From: an uncultured Collinsella sp. | GTDB taxonomy: Bacteria; Actinomycetota; Coriobacteriia; Coriobacteriales; Coriobacteriaceae | Direction: 5' to 3' | Length of the DNA stretch: 14,163 nt | Assembly (NCBI GenBank): GCA_900752015.1 | Contig: CAADTZ010000049.1 | Location: 1-14,163, forward strand | Part shown: in pieces, positions 1-7,313 of the stretch | Layout: every line of letters starts with the position of its first letter | Numbering within the stretch: the stretch's first letter is position 1 | The notes under the pieces: generated by a model | The model's database searches: none | Told to the model about the DNA's origin: nothing | The model's input: only the letters and a program-made list of their open reading frames with translations | Program-made: the position numbers and the translations under genes

Positions 1-190
1 CCGCCAGCGCCCCCATGCCCGGCGCGAGCCTCATGCGCGCTTCGTCGGCCGTAATACGGGCCGGCGTCGTGATCTCGCACGTCGCGAGCGGGCGCTCCTG
101 CGCCGCGGCCGAATCCTCGGCAAACAGGCCAAAGCGAATGAACGTGTTGCCCACGTCGACCGTCAATATATATGCGCACCCATTAAACAT
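1..190 (-). CDS. coaX: Type III pantothenate kinase, N-terminal part (runs off left edge)
   Basis: Only the first 63 codons are in the window; the gene continues past base 1. The translation begins MFNGCAYILTVDVGNT and continues FIRFGLFAED. The DVGNT motif at residues 12-16 is the phosphate-binding signature at the start of the acetate-kinase/Hsp70-type fold in type III pantothenate kinases, which make 4'-phosphopantothenate in the first step of coenzyme A synthesis in the cytosol. The ATG at 190-188 is preceded by a good Shine-Dalgarno (AAAGGAGC, 197-204 read on the minus strand). A TATACT -10-like box lies at 223-218, with no convincing -35. The gene is divergent from the transporter at 383. 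Identification rests on the N-terminal motif alone. Another ASKHA-fold kinase is possible but less likely, because the short lead before DVGNT is typical of CoaX. Confidence 0.85.
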   Translation of the reverse strand, partial: MFNGCAYILTVDVGNTFIRFGLFAEDSAAAQERPLATCEITTPARITADEARMRLAPGMGALA

Positions 191-217
191 CGTCGGCGCT
201 CCTTTCGTCTGCCCAGC

Positions 218-223
218 AGTATA
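218..223 (-). promoter_or_regulatory. Possible -10 box for coaX
   Basis: TATACT on the minus strand, placed to start a transcript about 20 nt before the coaX start codon. No good -35 is found at 16-18 nt spacing. A second TATACT on the plus strand (267-272) could serve the divergent transporter, again without a clear -35. This is a motif match only. Confidence 0.3.
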
Positions 224-329
224 TCGCCTACCTAAACCAGTCACCCCAAAATGACTAGCTTACGGCTATACTGGTGCGCGGTCGCGCGCGAGCTCACGCG
301 GCGGCCCTTGGTAACCCGACTTCCCGCGC

Positions 330-368
330 CGTATCCGTAGCGGCGCTCCCGGGGGAAGCGGATATACG
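330..368 (+). promoter_or_regulatory. Possible leader hairpin just upstream of the OPT transporter ribosome binding site
   Basis: CGTATCCG at 330-337 can pair with CGGATATACG at 359-368, with a two-base bulge. This would form a stem that ends two bases before the Shine-Dalgarno AAGGAG (371-376). If the -10-like box at 267-272 is used, the leader would be about 105 nt. The hairpin could affect translation, but it is short and could be chance in GC-rich DNA. Confidence 0.25.
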
Positions 369-382
369 CAAAGGAGTTCTAT

Positions 383-2086
383 ATGAGCAATCCCTCGAAC
401 CGCGCCTCGATGCGCGGGCGACTCACGCTGCGCGGTGTCGTCATCGGCGTCCTTGGCTGCGTGATCATCACGGCAAGCTCGGCCTACACCGCCCTCAAGA
501 TGGGCGCACTCCCCTGGCCGATCGTCTTCGCTGCCGTCATCTCGCTGTTCTTCCTGAAGCTCATGGGCAACGCCAGCCTCAACGAGGCCAACGTCACCCA
601 CACCATCATGTCCGCGGGCGCCATGGTCGCCGGCGGCCTGGCGTTTACCATCCCGGGCGCCTGGATGCTGGGCTATGCCGACCAGATCAGCTGGCTCGAC
701 ATGTTTATCGTGGCACTCGCCGGCACCATCCTGGGCCTGCTGGCCACCGCGCTCATCCACCGTCACTTTATCGTGGACGCCGCGCTTGAGTTCCCCACCG
801 GCAACGCCGCAGCTCAGACCCTGCGCGCAACCGAGGCCGGCGGCAAAACCGGCAAGCAGCTCTTTGGCTCCATGGCCATCGCCGGCATCTATAGCGTGCT
901 GCGCGACGCCCTGGGCGTGGTGCCCAGCATGCTGTGCACGCTCAACATCCCCGGCGTGACCTTTGGCATCTACAACTCGCCCATGCTGCTCTCCGTCGGC
1001 TTCCTCGTGGGCTTCGCCCCCGTCGCCTTCTGGTTTGCCGGCGCCCTGCTGGGCAACTTTGGCATCATCGTGGGCGGCACCGCTGCCGGTCTGTTCGACG
1101 TTGTGACTGCGCAGGGCATCGTCAAGTCCCTGGGCATGGGCCTCATGATGGGCTTTGGCGTCGCCGTCGTCCTCAAGGACATCCTGCCGCAGGTCGCCGG
1201 TATCGTCCGCGGTCTTGCCGCCGACAGCTCCACCGACACCGACGAGCAGTCGCTCATCTCGGGCTCCCTTAAGCTCGACGCCGGCATCATCGGCCTGGGC
1301 GCTGCCGCCATCGCCGTGATCGTCGCCATCGTGCTCGACCTTGGCCCCGTTCCGGCCGTCATCGTGACGCTGTTCACCTTTGTCACCACCATCATGAGCG
1401 CACAGAGCTGCGGCCAGACGGGCATCGACCCCATGGAGATCTTTGGCCTCATCGTTATGCTCATCGTGGCTGCCTTCGCGCAGATCGCCCAGGTCAAGCT
1501 GTTCTTTATCGCCGGCATCGTAGCCGTGGCGTGCGGCCTTGCGGGCGACGTCATGAACGATTTTAAGGCCGGCGCCGTGCTGGGCACCAACCCGCGTGCG
1601 CAGTGGATCGGCCAAGCCATTGGCGGCATCGTGGGCGCCCTGGTCGCCGCAGCCGTCATGGTCGCGCTCGTCACCGCCTATGGCCCGGACGCCTTTGGCC
1701 CCGACAAGAGCTTCGTTGCCGCGCAGGCAAGCGTCGTCGCCACCATGGTCTCGGGCATCCCGAGCGTGCCGTGGTTCGTTGGCGGCTTTATCGCCGGCAT
1801 CGTCATGTACTGGCTCGGCATTCCGGCCATGATGATCGGCCTGGGCGTGTACCTGCCGTTCTACATGTCACTCACGGCATTCCTGGGCTCCTGCGTCAAA
1901 CTCGCCTACGACAAGTGGTCCGCCCGCCGCGACGCCACCGCTGGTCTTTCTGACGAGGAGAGGGCTGCCAAGGATGCCGCCTTCCAGGAACAGGGCCTGG
2001 TTGTCGCCAGCGGCCTGCTCGGCGGCGAGTCCATCGTCGGCGTTATCCTAGCGTTTGTCTCCGTCGGTCTGAGCCTGCTGGGCTAA
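383..2086 (+). CDS. OPT-family oligopeptide/metal-chelate transporter
   Basis: A 567-residue integral membrane protein, hydrophobic almost throughout. It carries OPT-family signatures in the expected order. The first is LTLRGVVIGVL followed by YTALKMG near residues 14-42. Next comes NEANVTHTIMSAGAMVAGG with FTIPGAW around 68-95, then EFPTGNAAAQTLRA around 136-149 (the family's EFPxGxAxAxxL motif), and TGIDPMEIFG around 345-354. OPT proteins are proton-coupled importers of small peptides, or of metals bound to peptides or siderophore-like chelators. The substrate cannot be read from sequence. At 567 residues it is somewhat shorter than many bacterial members (about 620-680), but both ends look intact. 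The start is set by the Shine-Dalgarno AAGGAG at 371-376, six bases before the ATG. It is apparently a single-gene unit, ended by the terminator at 2128-2167. A basic cytosolic loop (KWSARRD) lies near residues 513-519. Confidence 0.93.
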   Translation: MSNPSNRASMRGRLTLRGVVIGVLGCVIITASSAYTALKMGALPWPIVFAAVISLFFLKLMGNASLNEANVTHTIMSAGAMVAGGLAFTIPGAWMLGYADQISWLDMFIVALAGTILGLLATALIHRHFIVDAALEFPTGNAAAQTLRATEAGGKTGKQLFGSMAIAGIYSVLRDALGVVPSMLCTLNIPGVTFGIYNSPMLLSVGFLVGFAPVAFWFAGALLGNFGIIVGGTAAGLFDVVTAQGIVKSLGMGLMMGFGVAVVLKDILPQVAGIVRGLAADSSTDTDEQSLISGSLKLDAGIIGLGAAAIAVIVAIVLDLGPVPAVIVTLFTFVTTIMSAQSCGQTGIDPMEIFGLIVMLIVAAFAQIAQVKLFFIAGIVAVACGLAGDVMNDFKAGAVLGTNPRAQWIGQAIGGIVGALVAAAVMVALVTAYGPDAFGPDKSFVAAQASVVATMVSGIPSVPWFVGGFIAGIVMYWLGIPAMMIGLGVYLPFYMSLTAFLGSCVKLAYDKWSARRDATAGLSDEERAAKDAAFQEQGLVVASGLLGGESIVGVILAFVSVGLSLLG

Positions 2087-2104
2087 GTCGAGCAGCTGCT
2101 CGAC
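2087..2104. repeat. 18-bp perfect palindrome directly after the OPT stop codon
   Basis: GTCGAGCAGCTGCTCGAC begins at the base after the TAA (2084-2086). It has no T-run and lies 23 bp before the intrinsic terminator. It may form a small hairpin at the 3' end of the transporter mRNA or be a protein site. Confidence 0.5.
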
Positions 2105-2127
2105 AGCAACCATATTGCCTACGATTT

Positions 2128-2167
2128 GCCCGGTCGGTAGCTTTCGCGGCTACCGACCGGGCTTTTT
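2128..2167 (+). terminator. Intrinsic terminator of the OPT transporter gene
   Basis: A perfect 14-bp stem, GCCCGGTCGGTAGC (2128-2141) with GCTACCGACCGGGC (2149-2162), a 7-nt loop and then TTTTT. It lies 41 bp after the transporter stop and reads on the plus strand. Confidence 0.93.
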
Positions 2168-2173
2168 GATATC

Positions 2174-2220
2174 GAAACAAAGAAAGGCCGGCGCGCTGCG
2201 TTTAACAGCGAGCCGGCCTT
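2174..2220 (-). terminator. Intrinsic terminator of the cell-wall-anchored protein gene
   Basis: Arms AAGGCCGGCGCGCTG (2184-2198) and CAGCGAGCCGGCCTT (2206-2220) pair with one mismatch. Read on the minus strand the stem is followed by a T-rich tail (TTTCTTTGTTT). It lies about 70 bp after the stop of the surface protein. Together with the hairpin at 2128-2167 it insulates two convergent genes. Confidence 0.88.
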
Positions 2221-2287
2221 ATCGGTTAAGCTATCGAAGCGTTCCTGCTATGAACCGAAGTTCGTTGCAGAAACTACGCTCGAAACG

Positions 2288-5200
2288 CTACATCTGCTTG
2301 CGACGACGATCGCTCAGCGTCACACCAGCGGCCACGAGGGTGATACCGCCGATAACGAAGACCTCGCCCGCAAGCGCGGAGTCATCGCCAGTCTGGGCGA
2401 GCGCGGCCGACGTAGCCTTCTTCTTGGCGACAGGAGCTTTTGCAGCAGCCTGCGCAACCTGAGCCTTGGCCTGCGGCTCAGCCTTGGGATGATACTTGTC
2501 GTACTCGGCCTGCGCGGCAGCCAGGGCATCCTTGGCATCGCCAAGCTCGGCAAGCGCGGCGGCATAGGCGTCGTTGGCATCGGACAGCTTGGCATCGGCA
2601 TCGCTCAAAGCAGCCTTGAGACCAGCGGCGGCATCGACGGCAGCCTTATAGCGAGCGTAGGCAGCGTTCAGCTTGACCAGCTTCTCGTTGCCCGTCGTGC
2701 CCGCGGCAAGGGATGCCTTGTGATCGACAGCCTCAAGATCGGCCTTGAGTGCCTCGTCGTTGGCAAGCTCTGCCTTGGCCTTGAAGATATCGAGGTTCGC
2801 ATCGACGACGGCTTCGTTGGCGGCCTCGAGCTGCTTCTGGGCATCGGCGACACCGGCGACGGCGGCGTCATAGGCGGCCTTGGCGTCGTCGACCGCCTTC
2901 TGGGCGCCGGCGAAGCGCTCGAAGGCCTTGTTTGCGGTGGCAAGCTCGTCCTCGGCGGCCTTGGCCTTCGCCTGTGCGTCGGACAGGGTCTGCGTCTTGG
3001 CGGCAACTGCCTGCTTGGCGCCCGAAAGAGCGGTCGCGGCGTGCACATCTGCGGCCTGAGCCTTGTCAACGCCAGCCTGGGCAGTGTCGTCGGCCTTCTT
3101 GGCATCGTTAAGCGTGCCCTGCTTGTTCGCAAGATCCGTCTTGGCGGCATCGCACTTGGCGGTAAGGTCCTTGACCGAAGCCGTGGCGTTGTCATACGCC
3201 TCATTGGCCTGATCGGACTTTGCCTTGGCGGCATCGCGGGCGCTGCGAGCCTTCGCCTTGTGAGCAGCGGCATCGGCTGCCTTCGTCTTGCTGTCAGCAA
3301 GCGTGGCGTTTGCCTTATCGAGAGCTGCCTGGGCAGTAGCGGCCTTGCTCTTGGCGGCATCGAGCTTGGTCTGGGGCGTCTTGACGTCGATACCCTTAAG
3401 TTTGGCCTCGGCGGCGGTGTAGGCGGACTTGGCGGTGGCGGTGGCGGACTTAGCTTTCTCGTACTCGCCCTTGGCGGTGTTCATGTTCGTGTCGGCCGCG
3501 GTATAGGCGTCTTGTGCGTCTTTCTGATTATTGAGAGCAGCGAGATATGCCGTATCGGCCGTGCCAAGCGTCTCCTGCGCCTCTGCCAACTTATTCTGAA
3601 GCTGCTTCAGCTGCTCCTTCTGCGCCTGCGTGCCGCCTGCATTGTAGGCGGAATCGATGTAGTCGTTCAGGAGCTTCTTGAACTCGGGGACAGTGAAATC
3701 AGCCTGAGTGTCATCAGCACTGTAATCGAAGACGGTTACCTCGGAATCGGTGTTCTTACCGCTACCGGTCGCGATGCCGATAGCTTCCGTAGCGGAATCG
3801 ATGATGTTGAGATAATGCCCGCACTCCTGGTAGATGCTGTTGTAGTTCTGATAGATGTAATAGGCCTCATATCGGTATTTGCCGAGTTCGTCGCCATACT
3901 GCTCTACATACTTGTCGAAGATCTTCTTTTCCTGAGTATAGAGTCCGGTGTAGGGCCAGCCGAGTGTATCCTCGGTCTCGCCGCCGGTATATGCGCCACC
4001 ACCGCCAGCAAGATTCTCTCCATTGTCCCTGTAGCAGTCCGAGTGTCCCCAGATATTCGACGAATATGATGTATTAAGGGCGGCTGCCACAGTCATGCGG
4101 AGGCTGACGCTAAGCTCCGACTGACCGTTCGCCTTGCGGAGGTTGTTCTGGGTGTCGAGGTAGGTCAGGGCGTTGCGCATCTGCTCCAAGGAAAGCGGAT
4201 TGGTGTCTCGAGACATGTCCTGATCGACGTAATTATCATACCAGTCCTGTTTATCTGTCGTCCCCATGAGCATCGACGCGGCAGTGCTTGCATTCGACTT
4301 CTGCGTGGCTGTGAACTGGCTGCCGCCAATGATGTAGTTCAAGAAGCCGAACATACCCTGGTTGATGACATTCTGGTCTACGGTCATGTTCGACTTGAGG
4401 TCTGCAATCTGCTGCTCAAGAGCCTCAACCTGGGCATTAGCAGCGTCATAAGCCTTTTCCGCGGCGTTCGAAGCGGCGCAGGTTGCCTCCCACTCGCTAC
4501 GCTTCTGCTTGCGAACTTCGACAAGCTTATCGTACGCGGTCTTCTTGTCGGCCTCGGTCTGCTGGGCCTGCTCGTATGCCGTCTTCGCGGCGTCACGCTT
4601 ACTGGCCGCGTCCTTGTACTCCTTGTTTGCCGCATCGTATGCAGACTGGGCAGATGCCACAGCAGCGTTGGCGGCGTTGGCCTTTTCCTGCGCGGCGGTG
4701 ACGGCAGTCTGCGCAGCCTGCAGGTTCGCCTGTGCGGTGGCGTCTGCAGTCGTCGCGGCATCGAGCGCGGCCTGCGCGGTCGCGAGCTCGCTGGCGGCAG
4801 TGGTCTTGGCAGCCTTGAGCGCGTTCAAATCGATACCCGTGCCCGAGACAGCTGCATCGAGTGCAGCCTGCGCCTGGTCGAGCTTCTGCTGGGCGTTATC
4901 GCGCGCAGTGGTTGCGGCTGCGAGAGCAGCGGCAGTCTCCTGCTTCTTGGCTTGGGCGGAAGTCAGAGCGGCCTCAGTGTCCTTCTTTTCCTGCTGGGCG
5001 CTAGCCTCGGCGGCCTTGGCCTGGTCCAGATTGGCCTGTGCAGTAGCAACGGCCTTATTGGCGTCATCGAGCTTTGCCTGCGCGTCCTCGACGGCCTTCT
5101 TGGCGGCCTCGTACTCGTCCATACCCATGGCCTCGAGCTTGGCCTGGGCATCATCGAGGGCCTTCTTGGCCTCATCCTGCTTTGCCTTGGCGTCCTTGAG

Positions 5201-5743
5201 CGCCTGGGTCTTATCCTCGACACTCTTGTTGGCTTGATCGAGCTGATCGTTCAGGTCGCCCAGCTTCTTCTGCTGCTGCTCGGTCTTTTCGACGGCGGCT
5301 TTGAGCTCGTCAATCTTCTCCTGGAGCGCGGCGACTTCTGCTGCGTTCTGCTCGATTTCGTTGTCGCTCACAGCCTGCGAGGCCTGATTCTTTTGCTGCT
5401 GCGCCTGCTTTTGAGACTGGCCCGCCGCATCGGCGTTCTTCTGGGCGGCATCGTAGGCGGCCTGAGCGTCCTTGAGCTGCTTTGCCGACTCCTCGGCCAG
5501 CTGGGCAGCCGTCTTTACGACCACTTGGTTACCGGCGGCAACGGTGTTCTCTACAGAACTACCCCCCCCCTGAACAGAATCGCCGTTATCGGTTGACGGT
5601 GCGGCGATTGCCGCCAGCGGCGATATGAGCGGCTGAGCGATGAGGCCCGCCGTCAAAACGGTTGCGACGGCGCGGTTGGCAACGCCCTTGACGTTGACAG
5701 TCTTGGCCCGAGGCTCAAAGTGTTGTGGACTGTAGTTTGCCAT
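2288..5743 (-). CDS. Sortase-anchored coiled-coil surface protein with a central CAP/SCP-like domain
   Basis: An 1151-residue secreted protein. Residues 1-48 look like a signal peptide: charged stretch ending NR (23-24), hydrophobic AVATVLTAGLIAQPL, likely cleavage around AIAA (45-48). Residues about 75-455 are an Ala/Lys/Asp/Gln-rich coiled coil. Residues about 515-690 form a CAP/SCP-like (Pfam CAP) domain with GHSDCYRDNGENLAGG and ECGHYLNII; His567 and His643 fit the CAP pocket histidines, and Cys570 and Cys641 could form a disulfide. A second coiled coil spans about 705-1085. A Lys/Pro/Ala linker follows, then LAQTG (1115-1119), a hydrophobic segment and the tail DRRRKQM, which is a cell-wall sorting signal. 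LAxTG is the form associated with class E sortases of high-GC Gram-positives. The likely role is a wall-attached stalk or adhesin presenting the CAP domain; the partner is unknown. The Shine-Dalgarno AGGGAG precedes the ATG. A G9 run at codons 58-61 could switch expression. Confidence 0.9.
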   Translation of the reverse strand: MANYSPQHFEPRAKTVNVKGVANRAVATVLTAGLIAQPLISPLAAIAAPSTDNGDSVQGGGSSVENTVAAGNQVVVKTAAQLAEESAKQLKDAQAAYDAAQKNADAAGQSQKQAQQQKNQASQAVSDNEIEQNAAEVAALQEKIDELKAAVEKTEQQQKKLGDLNDQLDQANKSVEDKTQALKDAKAKQDEAKKALDDAQAKLEAMGMDEYEAAKKAVEDAQAKLDDANKAVATAQANLDQAKAAEASAQQEKKDTEAALTSAQAKKQETAAALAAATTARDNAQQKLDQAQAALDAAVSGTGIDLNALKAAKTTAASELATAQAALDAATTADATAQANLQAAQTAVTAAQEKANAANAAVASAQSAYDAANKEYKDAASKRDAAKTAYEQAQQTEADKKTAYDKLVEVRKQKRSEWEATCAASNAAEKAYDAANAQVEALEQQIADLKSNMTVDQNVINQGMFGFLNYIIGGSQFTATQKSNASTAASMLMGTTDKQDWYDNYVDQDMSRDTNPLSLEQMRNALTYLDTQNNLRKANGQSELSVSLRMTVAAALNTSYSSNIWGHSDCYRDNGENLAGGGGAYTGGETEDTLGWPYTGLYTQEKKIFDKYVEQYGDELGKYRYEAYYIYQNYNSIYQECGHYLNIIDSATEAIGIATGSGKNTDSEVTVFDYSADDTQADFTVPEFKKLLNDYIDSAYNAGGTQAQKEQLKQLQNKLAEAQETLGTADTAYLAALNNQKDAQDAYTAADTNMNTAKGEYEKAKSATATAKSAYTAAEAKLKGIDVKTPQTKLDAAKSKAATAQAALDKANATLADSKTKAADAAAHKAKARSARDAAKAKSDQANEAYDNATASVKDLTAKCDAAKTDLANKQGTLNDAKKADDTAQAGVDKAQAADVHAATALSGAKQAVAAKTQTLSDAQAKAKAAEDELATANKAFERFAGAQKAVDDAKAAYDAAVAGVADAQKQLEAANEAVVDANLDIFKAKAELANDEALKADLEAVDHKASLAAGTTGNEKLVKLNAAYARYKAAVDAAAGLKAALSDADAKLSDANDAYAAALAELGDAKDALAAAQAEYDKYHPKAEPQAKAQVAQAAAKAPVAKKKATSAALAQTGDDSALAGEVFVIGGITLVAAGVTLSDRRRKQM
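5562..5570 (-). repeat. G9 homopolymer in the 5' coding part of the surface protein (candidate phase-variation tract)
   Basis: Nine C on the plus strand are nine G on the coding strand, encoding the end of Gln58 and Gly59-61 just after the signal peptide. Ten G gives Q-G-G-G and then TAG. Eight G gives Q-G-G-V-V-L and then TAG. A one-base slip in either direction would therefore end translation within about six codons. The only comparable run I noticed elsewhere in the window is a G7 in non-coding DNA (7824-7830). Confidence 0.6.
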
Positions 5744-5795
5744 GGCTTTCTCCCTTTGACACGGATGTATCCATACGTATCAAACGGTAGCTGTC

Positions 5796-5847
5796 GATTT
5801 TTGAATTCTGTTGCGCAACATTGGTCACCGGCGGATTTTTGAAATTC
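5796..5847 (-). promoter_or_regulatory. Operator-like cluster: 12-bp palindrome flanked by duplicated boxes
   Basis: TGTTGCGCAACA (5809-5820) is a perfect palindrome. It sits between two near-identical copies of GATTTTTGAATTC (5796-5808 and 5834-5847, the second with one extra A), spaced 38 bp apart. The cluster lies 53-104 bp before the surface-protein start, where an activator or repressor of that gene could bind. No matched -35/-10 pair was found with confidence. Confidence 0.45.
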
Positions 5848-5903
5848 GCGCTCTCGTGCTTCACAATTTCGTCACATATGTAGGAGCTGGTGCATCATAT
5901 TCT

Positions 5904-5969
5904 TGCGGAATCGAATTGAGCCTGTGATTTGCATTTGCTCCCGCGTCATCCGCCCTATCGGATTCCGCA
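5904..5969. repeat. 9-bp inverted repeat with a 48-bp gap
   Basis: TGCGGAATC at 5904-5912 and GATTCCGCA at 5961-5969 are exact reverse complements. The wide gap suggests paired binding half-sites or chance rather than a stable hairpin. Confidence 0.3.
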
Positions 5970-5974
5970 TCCAA

Positions 5975-6003
5975 CAGACACCCCGCCCGCCACGGTGTAG
6001 AGT
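5975..6003 (+). promoter_or_regulatory. Candidate promoter of the DUF389 gene
   Basis: CAGACA (5975-5980), a 17-bp spacer and TAGAGT (5998-6003) each match four of six consensus positions of the housekeeping promoter. Transcription would start near 6009, after the ATG at 6004. This favours the downstream ATG at 6049 as the true start. Confidence 0.4.
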
Positions 6004-6048
6004 ATGGGGACGGGCGAGATATGCGGCCCGTGTCAGAACGAGGTGAAC

Positions 6049-7188
6049 ATGGAACTCGATAGACAACAGCTCAAGCGGCTGCGTGAACGCCATCATCGGC
6101 GCCATGGCATCCGCCCCGCCCATAGTGAGGCCATGGAGAGCGCCACCCGCTTCCTAAAGCGCGCATTCAACATTCGCGAGGGTCGCGCGCCCTACCACGT
6201 AATTCGCAAGCGTTTTGTAAACGGGGCGCGTCTGACTGGCTCCCACCTATGCATCCTGATTATTGCCATGCTTATCGCGAGCATCGGCCTCGATATCGAC
6301 TCGGACATTGCCATCGTGGGCGCCATGCTCATCTGCCCGCTCATGGGCTCGGTCCTTGCCATGGCATACGGTATTGCCACGCTCGACCGCGAGATTACCG
6401 TCGAAGCCGTCGCCAGCCTTGCGCTGCAGATGGCCTTTTGCCTGGTCACGTCCACGCTGTACTTTAAGCTCTCGCCCCTTGGCACCACCACGGCCGCCAT
6501 CATCGACAACTCGACACCCACCGTCTGGGACCTTACCGTCGCACTCGCAGGCGGCTTTGCAGGCGGGCTGGGCAACTCGCGCGACCAGGAACCCGCCACG
6601 CTCATCGCCGGCGTGGCCGTGGCGACCGCGCTCATGCCGCCTCTGTGCGCGGCGGGCTATGGCATCGCCATCGCAAGCGGGTCGCTGTTTCTCTCGGCGC
6701 TTTACGAGTTTGGCATCAACGTGGTCTTTATCGCACTCGCGGCCGAAGCCGTATTACTTATCTTGCGCGTGCCGCTCAAGCGCGACCTCAACGGCGACGG
6801 TATTGTGACCGCCGAGGAAGACGCCGAGGTCGACGAGCTGTCACGCAAGGTGCGCCGACGCATCATCGTGGGAACGGCCATCTTTGCCATCCCCTGCATC
6901 GTTATGACCGCAGGCTCCGTTGGCTCGGCGCAGGCCGGCGTGCAGGACGGCTACGGTGTCACCGAAACCACGCGCGAGCTTGCCGCGGTGCTGCCGGGCT
7001 TTAAGGATTACACCGTCGCCGTCGAGACCTCGGCCACCGAAGGCGACGAGGAGGGCATCGTCGAGCGCCAAACTGTCGCCCATGTGACAACGAGCGAGGC
7101 GCTCGGAACGCACGACCGCCACGTCGCCCGGAAGCTCATCGACCTCAATGTGCCCGAACTCGATCGCGTGGAGTTTGATGTGAAGTGA
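6049..7188 (+). CDS. DUF389-family membrane protein with an EF-hand-like loop
   Basis: A 379-residue membrane protein. Start 6049 was chosen because GAGGTG (6040-6045) lies just upstream; the longer reading from 6004 has no ribosome site and overlaps the likely promoter. After a basic N-terminus (KRLRERHHRRH), the DUF389 signature IASIGLDIDSDIAIVGAMLI with CPLMGSVLAMAYG appears near residues 76-105. Further helices include the family's GLGNSRDQEPATLIAGVAVATALMPPL region. A hydrophilic segment at about 243-275 contains D-L-N-G-D-G-I-V-T-A-E-E (residues 246-257), a canonical 12-residue EF-hand calcium-loop pattern. One more hydrophobic helix and an acidic hydrophilic C-terminus follow. The biochemical function of DUF389 proteins is not established to my knowledge. 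No operon partner is visible. Confidence 0.88.
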   Translation: MELDRQQLKRLRERHHRRHGIRPAHSEAMESATRFLKRAFNIREGRAPYHVIRKRFVNGARLTGSHLCILIIAMLIASIGLDIDSDIAIVGAMLICPLMGSVLAMAYGIATLDREITVEAVASLALQMAFCLVTSTLYFKLSPLGTTTAAIIDNSTPTVWDLTVALAGGFAGGLGNSRDQEPATLIAGVAVATALMPPLCAAGYGIAIASGSLFLSALYEFGINVVFIALAAEAVLLILRVPLKRDLNGDGIVTAEEDAEVDELSRKVRRRIIVGTAIFAIPCIVMTAGSVGSAQAGVQDGYGVTETTRELAAVLPGFKDYTVAVETSATEGDEEGIVERQTVAHVTTSEALGTHDRHVARKLIDLNVPELDRVEFDVK

Positions 7189-7263
7189 TGCCGGCGCGGG
7201 AGGAATGCTCGCACGGACGCAAGTTACGACGAGGCGCAGGCGCGATACGGACACGAGCAAATT

Positions 7264-7292
7264 GCGGGGTGCAGTTCACACCCGCGCCCCGC
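7264..7292 (+). terminator. Weak hairpin between convergent genes
   Basis: GCGGGG (7264-7269) and CCCCGC (7287-7292) can pair around a 17-nt loop. No T-run follows, so this is at most a weak or factor-assisted terminator for the DUF389 gene. No better terminator is seen in 7189-7313. Confidence 0.25.
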
Positions 7293-7313
7293 TCGCTGTT
7301 CTATTGCCGTGAA

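Larger units (their letters stand above)
5744..6048. other. Divergent intergenic region between the surface protein and the DUF389 gene
   Basis: A 305-bp region more AT-rich than the flanking genes. It holds the Shine-Dalgarno of the minus-strand gene (5748-5757), paired boxes around a palindrome (5796-5847), a 9-bp inverted repeat (5904-5969) and a candidate plus-strand promoter (5975-6003). I see no convincing gene in it. An in-frame ATG at 6004 lies at the promoter and has no Shine-Dalgarno. Confidence 0.6.

Noticed and set aside
266..1615. A 449-codon minus-strand open frame opposite the OPT transporter
   Set aside because: It is in-register antisense of a GC-rich gene; the product is Asp/His/Gly/Ala-rich with no recognisable family.
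2489..4069. A 526-codon plus-strand open frame opposite the surface protein
   Set aside because: It is in-register antisense of an Ala-rich repeat gene; the Gly/Leu-rich product mirrors the coiled-coil codons.
4600..5400. Tandem DNA repeats in the surface-protein gene
   Set aside because: The recurring GCCTTGGCGGC-like words follow from the Ala/Lys/Asp heptad-type protein sequence and have no fixed period at the DNA level.
6004..6048. A longer start for the DUF389 protein at ATG 6004
   Set aside because: There is no Shine-Dalgarno before it and it sits at the likely promoter; ATG 6049 has GAGGTG at suitable spacing.
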